Below the pieces are notes generated by a model. That model worked only from the letters and a program-made list of their open reading frames with translations. It was not told where the DNA came from and did no database searches. Positions 35,142 through 42,338 of a stretch of 64,000 bases of DNA are shown piece after piece. A program made the translations under genes and the position numbers. The stretch comes from G965220075 sp965220075. Lineage in GTDB: Bacteria > Chloroflexota > UBA11872. The DNA is taken from NCBI GenBank assembly GCA_965220075.1, contig OZ244806.1, positions 2,976,001-3,040,000 on the forward strand, in the 5' to 3' direction. The first letter of the stretch is position 1; every line of letters begins with the position of its first letter.

Positions 35142-35723
35142 CTACATCATGTCCATGTCGTTCATCGCGTTGATCTCGTCTTCCGAGGTCCCGATGCCGT
35201 AGAGCACGCCGGCGTCGGTGCCCGCCAGGAACTCCGCCTCGGTGCCTCGACCGATCACGTCAACCGCGATGCGGTGCGCCAGGTCCATGCCCATGTCCAT
35301 GTCGTCGTCCATGTCCATGTCGTCGTCCATGTCCATGTCGTCGCCCATGCCCATGTCGTCGCCCATGTCCATGGCCATCGAGGCAGCGATACGAGCGTTG
35401 GCCACGGCGACGATGCGGTCGTAGTACATGTTGTCGGAAACGGACGGCATCATCATCATTTCGAGCTCAGCGTTGTGTTCTTCGATCCACTTAGCCTCGG
35501 CATCAGCGCCATAGACCGCGAGATAGGTGGCCTGCACATCAGCCGACTGGCCTTCAAGCCGCTGGCCGTCTTTGGCGGCCGGATGCATATCCGCCAGTGC
35601 CGGAGCCAGTGTTGTGACGACCAATGCACTTACGAGGATCAAGAGCATCAGCACACGCAATGGCGCGGGCACGGAGTAAGAACGAAGCAAGGGGGTGTGC
35701 CTTTCTCGGGAGTCACCCGCCAC
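35142..35723 (-). CDS. Secreted Met/Asp-repeat protein
   Basis: Up to 193 residues. A signal peptide is clear (LRVLMLLILVSALVVTTLAPALADM, hydrophobic core then ALA-like cleavage site near residue 44). The mature part has an ordinary N-terminal half followed by tandem repeats of Asp and Met (DDMDMDDDMDMDDDMDMG) encoded by 18-bp DNA units at 35292-35375, and a short C-terminal domain. Methionine/aspartate-rich exported segments can bind copper or other metals, so a periplasmic or extracellular metal-binding role is a reasonable guess. Start is unsure: GTG 35723 or in-frame codons down to ATG 35648. No family recognised. Confidence 0.65.
   Translation of the reverse strand: MAGDSRERHTPLLRSYSVPAPLRVLMLLILVSALVVTTLAPALADMHPAAKDGQRLEGQSADVQATYLAVYGADAEAKWIEEHNAELEMMMMPSVSDNMYYDRIVAVANARIAASMAMDMGDDMGMGDDMDMDDDMDMDDDMDMGMDLAHRIAVDVIGRGTEAEFLAGTDAGVLYGIGTSEDEINAMNDMDMM
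35292..35375 (-). repeat. 18-bp tandem repeat within the Met/Asp-repeat gene
   Basis: Four adjacent 18-bp units (plus strand CATGTCCATGTCGTCGTC and variants with CCC for TCC) plus a partial fifth. Each encodes Asp-Asp-Asp-Met-Asp-Met or a Gly-containing variant. The high identity between units suggests recent slippage-type expansion. Confidence 0.85.
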
Positions 35724-36375
35724 CGCGGCGGGCGAGGGGGACCGTCAGTCTTGTACACAGCCGGGGACCCGTCAAATTCGCAGGGTGGGAGGTATGCAGC
35801 TCCGATATCCGTGCTGCGCGGACTTTCGACGGCCTGAGGTATGACAGCTCGCCTTGTGCGGCACCGGTGTCTGACACGACTCCACCCGGTTGCCGAGGAC
35901 CGCGAAACCATGCCTACCGGCCTCATGACCAGGGAGCCATACGGGACTGCTAGGCGCTGAGGCAGGGGCAGGAGCTACCCGGTTCCGTTTACCTCGGGCT
36001 TGGGGCTGTGGCGGCGCCGCATGCGCTTGCCGGTGTAATCGCGGGCTTGCGGTCCGTCCACTTGCTGGCGGCCACCAGTCACGCTGCGCTCTTCGAGTGC
36101 TGGGATGGCGCGCCGCGCTGACCGTGCGATGGCTTCCCCAGATTGGCTCGAACTGATCGAACACGCCATAGAATGGCGTGCGGATGTTCAGAGATCGGTT
36201 GCGGGGGTTGCAGATGTTTTCGAAGGCTGATGCCGTGCATCGACCGGGCGATGGGATCCGGGCAAAACCCTGCCCCCAACATGCTGAGCATCGACGACAT
36301 GCGGCGGGCCTAGCACCCGGCCCGACCACATGCGCGTACGAGTGTTTGCGAGCGCTGTGCGCCTAGGAGGTACGG
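35724..36375. other. 650-bp intergenic region, no recognised gene
   Basis: It lies between the divergent Met/Asp-repeat gene and the sulfite-oxidase-like gene and should hold both promoters. A leftward frame at 35975-36169 could encode a 64-residue Arg-rich peptide but matches nothing I know. An 8-bp inverted repeat (CACGCCAT aga ATGGCGTG) lies at 36162-36180. The rest looks like decayed sequence. Confidence 0.35.
36365..36371 (+). promoter_or_regulatory. Consensus ribosome binding site AGGAGGT
   Basis: AGGAGGT ends four bases before ATG 36376. This fixes the start of the sulfite-oxidase-like gene and suggests strong translation initiation. Confidence 0.75.
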
Positions 36376-38481
36376 ATGGCTGACGAGAGCGACGGGCGGC
36401 TCGCCCTCATGTTGAACTCCTGGGCGCGCGGTGGCCTCGCGGGGCTCTTGTCCGGACTGCTGGCTGTGGGTGTGAGCGAACTGTACGCGGGGATCTTCGG
36501 TGGTTTGCCGTCGCTTCTCGTCTCCATGAGCGGCCGGATCGTCGACCTGAGTCCGCGGGCCATGGAAGAGTTCGCTATCAGCGCATTCGGCACCAGCGAC
36601 AAGCTGGCCCTAGTCATCTTTCTTGTGGTGCTCAGCGGAATCTTCAGCACCATTCTCGGCGTCGTGGCCCTGCGGTCTCGACCGGCGGCGGTGGCGGGCT
36701 TTGTGGCATTCGGAATCCTGGTAGGTCTGGCGAATGCATTCGACGCCCAATCAACGCCGACCCATGCGGCGGCTGCAGCTGCAATTTCGGTGGGGGCGGC
36801 GGTGGCGGCGCTTTTGTGGCTCATCCGCATGACCCGGGAGCCGGCGACTGCCACTGAGGCGACATCGGCGATCCAAATGCAGCGACAGCGTCGGCTTTTT
36901 CTTGGCACAGCCACGCTGGTTGCGGCGGCCTCAGTCGCTACCGGTGTCGTTGGACGCAATCTGATTGAACGCGCCAAGGTGGTCGTGGCCAAGCGTGAGG
37001 ATGTAGTGCTGCCTCCCGTGCGCAACCGTGCGGCGGTGACGCTCCCAGCGCCGGCGGCCAGCGCCGCCGAGACGGCCGCGCCTACGGCAACTCCGACGGT
37101 CGCGGCGACCCCGTCGCCCACCGCCACGGTGCCCCCCACGCCCACGGCGACCCCGGCGCCCGCGCCCACGCCGACCCCCACGCCGGTGGCCGTGGCCAGC
37201 GCCGCCGAGACGGCCGCGCCTACGGCAACTCCGACGGTCGCGGCGACCCCGTCGCCCACCGCCACGGTGCCCCCCGCGCCCACGGCGACCCCGACGTCCG
37301 CGCCCACGCCGACCCCCACGCCGGTGGCCGTGGCCAGCGCTGCGGAAACGGCGGCACCGGCGGCCACACCTTCGCCGACGGCCACGCCGACGCCCACGCC
37401 GACCCCGACGCCCACGCCCACGCCGACCCTGTCGCCCACGCCCACACCGACCCCGTCGCCCACGCCCACACCGACCCCGTCGCCCACGCCTACACCGACC
37501 CCCTCGCCCACGCCCACGCCGACCCCGTCGCCCACGCCCACCCCGTCGCCCACGCCAGCCCGGCCGCTGTCGACGACGGTTGGCGTGGACGGGATGCCGC
37601 CGCTCGTCACGCCCAACAACGATTTCTACCGCATTGACACCGCGTTCTCGATTCCACGCGTCGACGTCAATAACTGGCGGCTCCAGATCACGGGCCTGGT
37701 GGAGCGCCCGTACAGCATTTCCTTCACCGAGTTGCTGGGGCTCTCGACCTATGAGGAGTTCGTGACGCTGTGCTGCGTATCCAACCAAGTGGGCGGACAC
37801 CTGATCGACAATGCCAAGTGGCAGGGGGTGCCGCTGGGCCACGTGCTGAATCACGCCGGGGTGAAGAATGAAGCCACCCAGATCGTCGGCCGGTCGGTTG
37901 ACGGCTTTACGGTCGGGTTTCCGCGCGATGTGGCGTTCGATGGACGCCCGGCGCTGATCGCCGTGGGTATGAATGGCGAGCCGCTGCCGTACAAGCATGG
38001 CTTCCCGGCGCGTCTGGTTGTGTCAGGCCTCTACGGCTACGTGTCCGCCACGAAGTGGCTGCAAGAGATCGAGCTCACCACGTGGGAAGGGTTCGACGGC
38101 TACTGGATCCCGCGGGGGTGGTCTAAGGAAGGGCCCATCAAGACGCAAACCCGCATCGACGTTCCCAAACCCTCATCGACGGGTATCAAGCCCGGCTTAC
38201 AGCCAATTGCCGGTGTGGCGTGGGCGCAGAACCGCGGCATCAGCAAGGTGGAGGTACAGATCGACGGCGGCGACTGGAAGGAAGCGACGCTCGCCTTGCC
38301 GATCAGCCAGCACACCTGGGTGCAGTGGGTGTTCGAGTGGGAGGCCACCCCGGGCCCGCACGTTGCCAGGGTGCGCGCGACCGACGCCAACGGCGAGCTG
38401 CAAGCCGAGGGTCCCAGGCCACCAGCGCCGAACGGCGCCGAGGGCTGGCATCAAATCAACTTCCAGGTCGCTGACGAATGA
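36376..38481 (+). CDS. Membrane-anchored sulfite-oxidase-family molybdopterin enzyme with Pro/Thr-rich linker
   Basis: A protein of 701 residues. Residues 1-~200 contain about five membrane helices. Residues ~225-395 are a low-complexity Ala/Pro/Thr linker with a near-exact repeat of about 41 residues (SAAETAAPTATPTVAATPSP...) followed by (TPTPSP)n. From ~400 comes an oxidoreductase molybdopterin-binding domain: NNDFYRIDTAFSIP, and the molybdenum-ligand cysteine probably in FVTLCCVSNQVGG. LPYKHGFPARLVVSGLYGY is characteristic, and the C-terminal ~110 residues form the Mo-co dimerisation (Ig-like) domain. It probably acts outside the membrane as a sulfite-oxidase or YedY-like reductase. A cytochrome c lipoprotein nearby (39343) could be its electron partner (inference). 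Confidence 0.82.
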   Translation: MADESDGRLALMLNSWARGGLAGLLSGLLAVGVSELYAGIFGGLPSLLVSMSGRIVDLSPRAMEEFAISAFGTSDKLALVIFLVVLSGIFSTILGVVALRSRPAAVAGFVAFGILVGLANAFDAQSTPTHAAAAAAISVGAAVAALLWLIRMTREPATATEATSAIQMQRQRRLFLGTATLVAAASVATGVVGRNLIERAKVVVAKREDVVLPPVRNRAAVTLPAPAASAAETAAPTATPTVAATPSPTATVPPTPTATPAPAPTPTPTPVAVASAAETAAPTATPTVAATPSPTATVPPAPTATPTSAPTPTPTPVAVASAAETAAPAATPSPTATPTPTPTPTPTPTPTLSPTPTPTPSPTPTPTPSPTPTPTPSPTPTPTPSPTPTPSPTPARPLSTTVGVDGMPPLVTPNNDFYRIDTAFSIPRVDVNNWRLQITGLVERPYSISFTELLGLSTYEEFVTLCCVSNQVGGHLIDNAKWQGVPLGHVLNHAGVKNEATQIVGRSVDGFTVGFPRDVAFDGRPALIAVGMNGEPLPYKHGFPARLVVSGLYGYVSATKWLQEIELTTWEGFDGYWIPRGWSKEGPIKTQTRIDVPKPSSTGIKPGLQPIAGVAWAQNRGISKVEVQIDGGDWKEATLALPISQHTWVQWVFEWEATPGPHVARVRATDANGELQAEGPRPPAPNGAEGWHQINFQVADE

Positions 38482-38644
38482 GCGCCGCCGTGAGAAACCA
38501 CGCTGGCGGCGGCTCTCCTCACGGCTCTAACGTACAAGGATGCCGCCTACCCGCCACGTGAGGCCACCCGGCGCCCTCGAGCACGAGGGTGAGCCTTGGT
38601 CAACGCGCGCGAAGCGTCGGAACGCCGGCGGAAACCAGGGCGCG

Positions 38645-38833
38645 GCCGCACGCCGCTTGCCTGGCTATGTAGCTCACGCCTGTCTCCAGCTGCTCCAGGG
38701 TCGGCGCCGCGAAGTCGCGCACCGGCAGGTGCAGCCCGGCCAGGCCGGCCGCCGCCAGGGCTTCGGTATCGAGCGATTCCTCGCTAAGGGTGAGGATGGA
38801 GCGCACGCCGTTGCGGACGAGCAACCGCAGCGC
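38645..38833 (-). pseudogene. Fragment copy of the dual-specificity phosphatase gene
   Basis: This segment repeats the middle of the 32625-33098 phosphatase at high nucleotide identity (ALRLL..RNGVRSILTLSEE through LEQLETGVSYIA.QAACG). The catalytic HC loop and both gene ends are missing. The copy lies 1.1 kb upstream of tRNA-Arg copy 2, as the intact gene lies 0.2 kb upstream of copy 1, so both were probably duplicated together. Confidence 0.85.
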
Positions 38834-38937
38834 ACGTCAGGTCGGTAAGCTGACAACGCTGCACGGCCTGAGTGGTGCATGTACCGACCAGGGAGTCCCA
38901 GAGTCGGGCATCCGAACGAAAGCGAGCGGAAACCGAC

Positions 38938-39263
38938 ATGACGAACGGTGATACAGGCAACACCGGCTTGACCTAAGCCGAGATTCTTTGGAAGGCCGCC
39001 GACGCGCTGCGCGGACAGGTCGACGCCGCCGACTACAAGCACGTTGTGCTCGGCCTGCTATTTCTGAAGTACATCTCCGATTCGTTGGAGGCCCGCCGCG
39101 ACGAACTCATAGGCGACCGGAAAGCTGAAGAGATCAGTGACGCGATCGCCTGCTAGAGAGCCGCGACGAGTACATCGCCGAGCGCGTCTTTTGGGTGCCG
39201 CCCGAGGCGCTTTGGGCCAACCTGCAGAACCAGGCGACGCGCGCGGACGCAGCCACCCGTTGA
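38938..39263 (+). pseudogene. N-terminal remnant of type I restriction methylase HsdM
   Basis: The frame begins MTNGDTGNTGLT, then a TAA at 38974-38976 where family members have a sense codon (CAA would be one change away), then AEILWKAADALRGQVD and YKHVVLGLLFLKYISDSLEA, the HsdM N-terminal helical domain. Another stop near 39153 coincides with a frameshift into ESRDEYIAERVFWVPPEALW, again HsdM-like, ending at 39263. The methyltransferase domain and partner hsdR/hsdS genes are absent. It is a decayed restriction-modification remnant. Confidence 0.8.
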
Positions 39264-39342
39264 CAAGGTCGTCTCCTGTTGGATCAGTGCACTCCTCGCC
39301 GTCGTTGAGCCCGTCTCGCTTGCGATTCAATGTGAATCCGGC

Positions 39343-39792
39343 TCAGCACACGGTTGCAAAGGCGTCTCCCTCAAAGATGCCGTGGGCACGCTGCAACTCT
39401 CGGACGTAGCAGACGATCATCTCCACGTCATCCGACAATACGGTGGTGACGGGAGGCATATCGCCGAATGACCAGTGGTGTTGCCGCACGCCTTTGCTCA
39501 CCGCATTGCGAAAGCTGAAGTCTGAGTGATGGCCCGGGTGGTAGATGCGGTCGATGAGCGTCGGGCCCTGACTGGTCCCGGAGGCATTCACCCCGTGACA
39601 GACCGAGCAGTTGCCATTGAACAGCTCTTCGCCGGCGCGGGCCATGTCGGACAAGGCGGGTCGAGCAGTGACGGACGAGGCCGGCGTTGTCACCGAGGCC
39701 TGCTCGGTAACCGGCGGTTCCGTGGTCGCGTCCTGGGTGGTGCCCTCTTCACCGCATCCAACTATTGCGAGCAGGACGACGGCCACGGCCAT
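39343..39792 (-). CDS. Cytochrome c lipoprotein
   Basis: A protein of 149 residues. Lipobox AIVGC near residues 9-13 marks a lipoprotein anchored outside the membrane, followed by a Thr/Ser-rich linker. The heme motif CSVCH lies at ~62-66 in GNCSVCHGVNASG. The distal methionine ligand is probably in GDMPPV. The pattern fits small class I/cbb3-type cytochromes. It may transfer electrons from the sulfite-oxidase-like enzyme 0.9 kb upstream, but this is inference. The start at ATG 39792 gives a very short n-region; an upstream start is possible. Confidence 0.82.
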   Translation of the reverse strand: MAVAVVLLAIVGCGEEGTTQDATTEPPVTEQASVTTPASSVTARPALSDMARAGEELFNGNCSVCHGVNASGTSQGPTLIDRIYHPGHHSDFSFRNAVSKGVRQHHWSFGDMPPVTTVLSDDVEMIVCYVRELQRAHGIFEGDAFATVC

Positions 39793-39876
39793 GGCGGAGA
39801 CAAGATGCCGACCGATTGAGACTCTGCTTCTGGTCGTAGCGGGGATACCCCTCCCGCGGTTGCCGCCCCGATCGGC

Positions 39877-40028
39877 GGCGCGCCCGGACCGACCTGCCCA
39901 GGTCAGTCCGCCGATAGTATGGCTTAGCGCGCTAGCGCCCGTAGCTCAGCGGATCAGAGCACTGGTCTTCGGAACCAGGGATCGGGGGTTCCAATCCCTC
40001 CGGGCGTGCCACCGTTCCAAACCTGATG
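39877..40028 (+). repeat. tRNA-Arg repeat block, copy 2 of 3
   Basis: Same 152-bp layout as at 33248-33399, with more substitutions in the upstream 58 bp (GACCTGCCCAGGTCAG here). It marks the right end of the integrase/toxin/cytochrome segment and the left end of the Shedu segment. Confidence 0.82.
39935..40011 (+). tRNA. tRNA-Arg(UCG)-like copy 2, probably degenerate
   Basis: Same 77-nt cloverleaf, anticodon TCG and encoded CCA as the intact copy. The T-loop reads TTCCAAT instead of TTCGAAT, replacing the almost invariant purine after TTC, and one variable-loop base differs. Stems are otherwise intact. It may be a pseudo-tRNA or weakly functional duplicate. Confidence 0.75.
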
Positions 40029-40320
40029 GGAGATGTCGGTCATGGGCTGGCCCTCACAATATAGTTGCAGCGCCAGGACCTGCCGCGGCGTCAAGATCGC
40101 CCACGCCCGCTCGGTAGCTTGCCGCACGAGCGCCCGCGCGGTGTGCGTGTGGCCGCGCTGAGATCGGCATGGCGGCGGCCTGGGCATAGGTATCCTCTGG
40201 GCGAATGGGCAGTATGGTCTCAGGGTGCCGACGCAACGCCCCAATCGGAAGCCAGGATTCCGTAGGCCCGGGCCATCGCAAGTGACGCTCGAATTGCTCG
40301 ACGAGGACGCTAAGCCACAA
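40025..40320 (-). pseudogene. Possible disrupted helix-turn-helix protein next to tRNA copy 2
   Basis: Two leftward frames joined by a shift near 40170 read LSVLVEQFERHLRWPGP... then ARALVRQATERAWAILTPRQ and VLALQLYCEGQPMTDIS. The last part resembles a sigma-70 region 4/LuxR-like HTH (LTPRQ..aL.ly.eG). The frame runs into the tRNA repeat at its end, so the C-terminus is cut at the junction. Weak evidence; it may be chance. Confidence 0.3.
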
Positions 40321-40555
40321 CTCTAGGGATGGTATGGACTAATCCTGCGATTGTGGCATGCACTCTGCTCCCGGGCATAGGGGGCCAGGAATGGACGGCG
40401 ATCCAGCCGCATCGGTGTTGTGCCGACGTCGAGCACGAGGGCAGCGAATCATCAGACGCCACGCACGTGGCTGCGATCACGTCGCGGCCGAATTGCGTCA
40501 GCAGCCGGCTAAGCCGTAGCAACCTCGACCAGCGCATAAGATTTCGCTCGCGACT

Positions 40556-41773
40556 TCAAACTAGAGGTCGCGGACCTAGCAAGTCAGTTCTACTCAGCGC
40601 ATGCGGATTCATAGGCCATGGACCCTGAAACTTAAGTATTCCCTCCAACCGCTCCAACAGCCCGTCATAGGTTTGGATCCGAATTCTCGTATCCTCAAGA
40701 TGTTGGCGGCGCAGCTTGTGCGCGTTGAGTCGCAGACGGTCACGTCGACCAACCAGAACCATCCCTTCATCTCGTGGTCGGATATCGGGCAGTCCGAGTC
40801 CATTCTCTTGTCGCAGTCGCCGAGCCAGATCAAGGTTTTCCTGAAGCCATTCCCTCCATTCCTTGATCTGACTCACGCCCTTACGAGCATGCTGATCAAA
40901 TTCATTGCCGTTTGCTAGTGTCACGCTTGAATCCGGCGTCTCAAGCTCCACCAATATCCAATGAATTCCGGCTGAATCGACGTACGCTAACAGAAAATCT
41001 GCTACATATTTGCCACCCAATCTTACTTGGGGAATGCAATACCGATAGTGTCCACTTACGAGTGACGACAATATCTGTGGACGGCTCTGTAGCAGTTCTT
41101 GAATCGGTCTCTCATCGGGTGCATTATCGATTACGCAGCGTAGAATATCAATGTCCTCTTGGCTCACATCTTCAGAACATGCATAGTCGTTCAATGACGC
41201 TGCTTTTGCGCTCGACCATATCTGCGTAACCGACCTTTCAGATGCACGGTTCGCGGCAGTGCGGTGTGCTTTAAGGCCAGAAGGAGAAACGTCAGCCGAA
41301 CGGGCAACAATCGTCAGTTGGTCAGGCCACGCGCGCGAACGCCCACCGGTGAAGTACACGATCCCGTTGTCGCCTATAGACGCTACCGCATCAAACTGAT
41401 CGAGCGATGAGCCCCGTGAGACGACATCACCCTTGCTCAGGCGGAGCCTGCGCAGTGCCTCTAGGCGTCGCCTTAAGTAGAAATACTCAATCCACGATTG
41501 AGCTTCCTCATCGCTTTCCGGTCCCGGTATCTCATGCGACGCCTCCTCAGCCAGCTCAGCTAGGAATTCCTGTCGGTACTCGCGGCTCTTCCGCAGCGTG
41601 AGGCCGAACCGGCTCGCCACTATGGATCGCACCCGGGCGGCAGCCACAATCCTCGGCAAGCTTTCGGGAATCTGGGCGCCGACGGCCGACGCGATTGCCC
41701 GCTGTTCATCATCACAGGGCAAAATCTTGCGGCATATCGCCGAGGCTGCGTCTCGCCAACTAGTGTGGGTCAT
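40556..41773 (-). CDS. Shedu-like (SduA/DUF4263) anti-phage nuclease
   Basis: A protein of 405 residues. The C-terminal ~190 residues match the Shedu domain: IQELLQSRPQILSSLVSGHY, the acidic Asp259 in KYVADFLLAY, ILVELETPDSS with Glu276 and Glu278, and VSQIKEWREWLQ. This is a PD-(D/E)xK-type nuclease pattern in which the usual lysine position holds Glu. The N-terminal ~200 residues are unlike any domain I recognise. Shedu is a single-gene defence system in known genomes. The gene is visibly richer in A/T than its neighbours and lies between tRNA-Arg copies 2 and 3, suggesting acquisition by transfer. Confidence 0.75.
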   Translation of the reverse strand: MTHTSWRDAASAICRKILPCDDEQRAIASAVGAQIPESLPRIVAAARVRSIVASRFGLTLRKSREYRQEFLAELAEEASHEIPGPESDEEAQSWIEYFYLRRRLEALRRLRLSKGDVVSRGSSLDQFDAVASIGDNGIVYFTGGRSRAWPDQLTIVARSADVSPSGLKAHRTAANRASERSVTQIWSSAKAASLNDYACSEDVSQEDIDILRCVIDNAPDERPIQELLQSRPQILSSLVSGHYRYCIPQVRLGGKYVADFLLAYVDSAGIHWILVELETPDSSVTLANGNEFDQHARKGVSQIKEWREWLQENLDLARRLRQENGLGLPDIRPRDEGMVLVGRRDRLRLNAHKLRRQHLEDTRIRIQTYDGLLERLEGILKFQGPWPMNPHALSRTDLLGPRPLV

Positions 41774-42040
41774 TCGCGCCCTTCACACCGTCAGCCGCAT
41801 AAGCCGGGCCCATTTGAGCCGATGGGTGTGGGGCTCACACAAGTAGTGCTCCGTTGGCTCGGCGGAACTTAGGATGTTCGGCCCGCGCGCCACGCGCGCG
41901 TCGTCGCCGGCGACCATCATACTCTCGAGTCAATCGTCCGCGATTCCGAACTCATTTTACTGGCCGGGGCGCAACAAGGCGTCCAGGCCGGTGGCGGCGT
42001 GAAAAGATTCTCACGCCCACTCAGCGGATGGCGCGGCCGG
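41774..42040. other. Spacer upstream of the Shedu gene
   Basis: This stretch should contain the Shedu promoter. Near 42004 AAGATTCTCACGC repeats a sequence also found near 33210 upstream of tRNA copy 1, so similarity between copies 1 and 3 extends further left than the 152-bp core. No gene seen. Confidence 0.4.
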
Positions 42041-42192
42041 CACGCGCCCGGACCGGCCGGCCCAGTTCAGTCCGCCGATAGAATGGCTCAGCGCGCTAGC
42101 GCCCGTAGCCCAGCGGATCAGAGCACTGGTCTTCGGAACCAGGGGGCGGGGGTTCGAATCCCTCCGGGCGTGCCACCGTTGTAAACCTGCTG
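42041..42192 (+). repeat. tRNA-Arg repeat block, copy 3 of 3
   Basis: Same layout as copies 1 and 2. The upstream 58 bp is closer to copy 1 (shares CACGCGCCCGGACCGGCCGG). It closes the Shedu segment on the right. Confidence 0.85.
42099..42175 (+). tRNA. tRNA-Arg(UCG)-like copy 3 with a D-stem mismatch
   Basis: Cloverleaf, anticodon TCG and encoded CCA as in copy 1. The D-stem reads GCCC against GAGC, giving one C-A mismatch where copy 1 has T-A; the T-loop TTCGAAT is intact. It could be expressed but is less regular than copy 1. Confidence 0.8.
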
Positions 42193-42338
42193 AGCGGCCT
42201 CCGGCAGAACAAACCGAGGTCCGCCGGACGCCGCTTGCCCGCCTCTTGCCCGCTATTTGGGTCGAAGTTTCACGGCTGCCGCCCGTCCCGCATCGTCAGC
42301 GACGATCGGCTCAAGTTGGAACTCGGGAAGAGGACTTC

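Noticed and set aside
35292..35375. CRISPR-like short tandem repeats
   Set aside because: The units are directly adjacent, lack spacers and encode a protein repeat.
34860..35837. Rightward frame with Val-His repeats, resembling a metal-binding protein
   Set aside because: It is the reverse of the Asp/Met repeats; the leftward frame has a signal peptide and a hairpin after its stop.
36363..37619. Leftward frame rich in Gly-Val-Gly-Asp repeats
   Set aside because: It is the reverse strand of the Pro/Thr-rich stalk of the sulfite-oxidase-like protein; the plus-strand frame has a ribosome binding site and known domains.
38482..38644. Possible small gene after the sulfite-oxidase-like gene
   Set aside because: No start with a ribosome binding site and no family pattern; it looks like the edge of the duplicated phosphatase segment.
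40601..40918. Rightward frame over the Shedu-like gene
   Set aside because: It has no recognisable domain, while the leftward frame is long and matches DUF4263.
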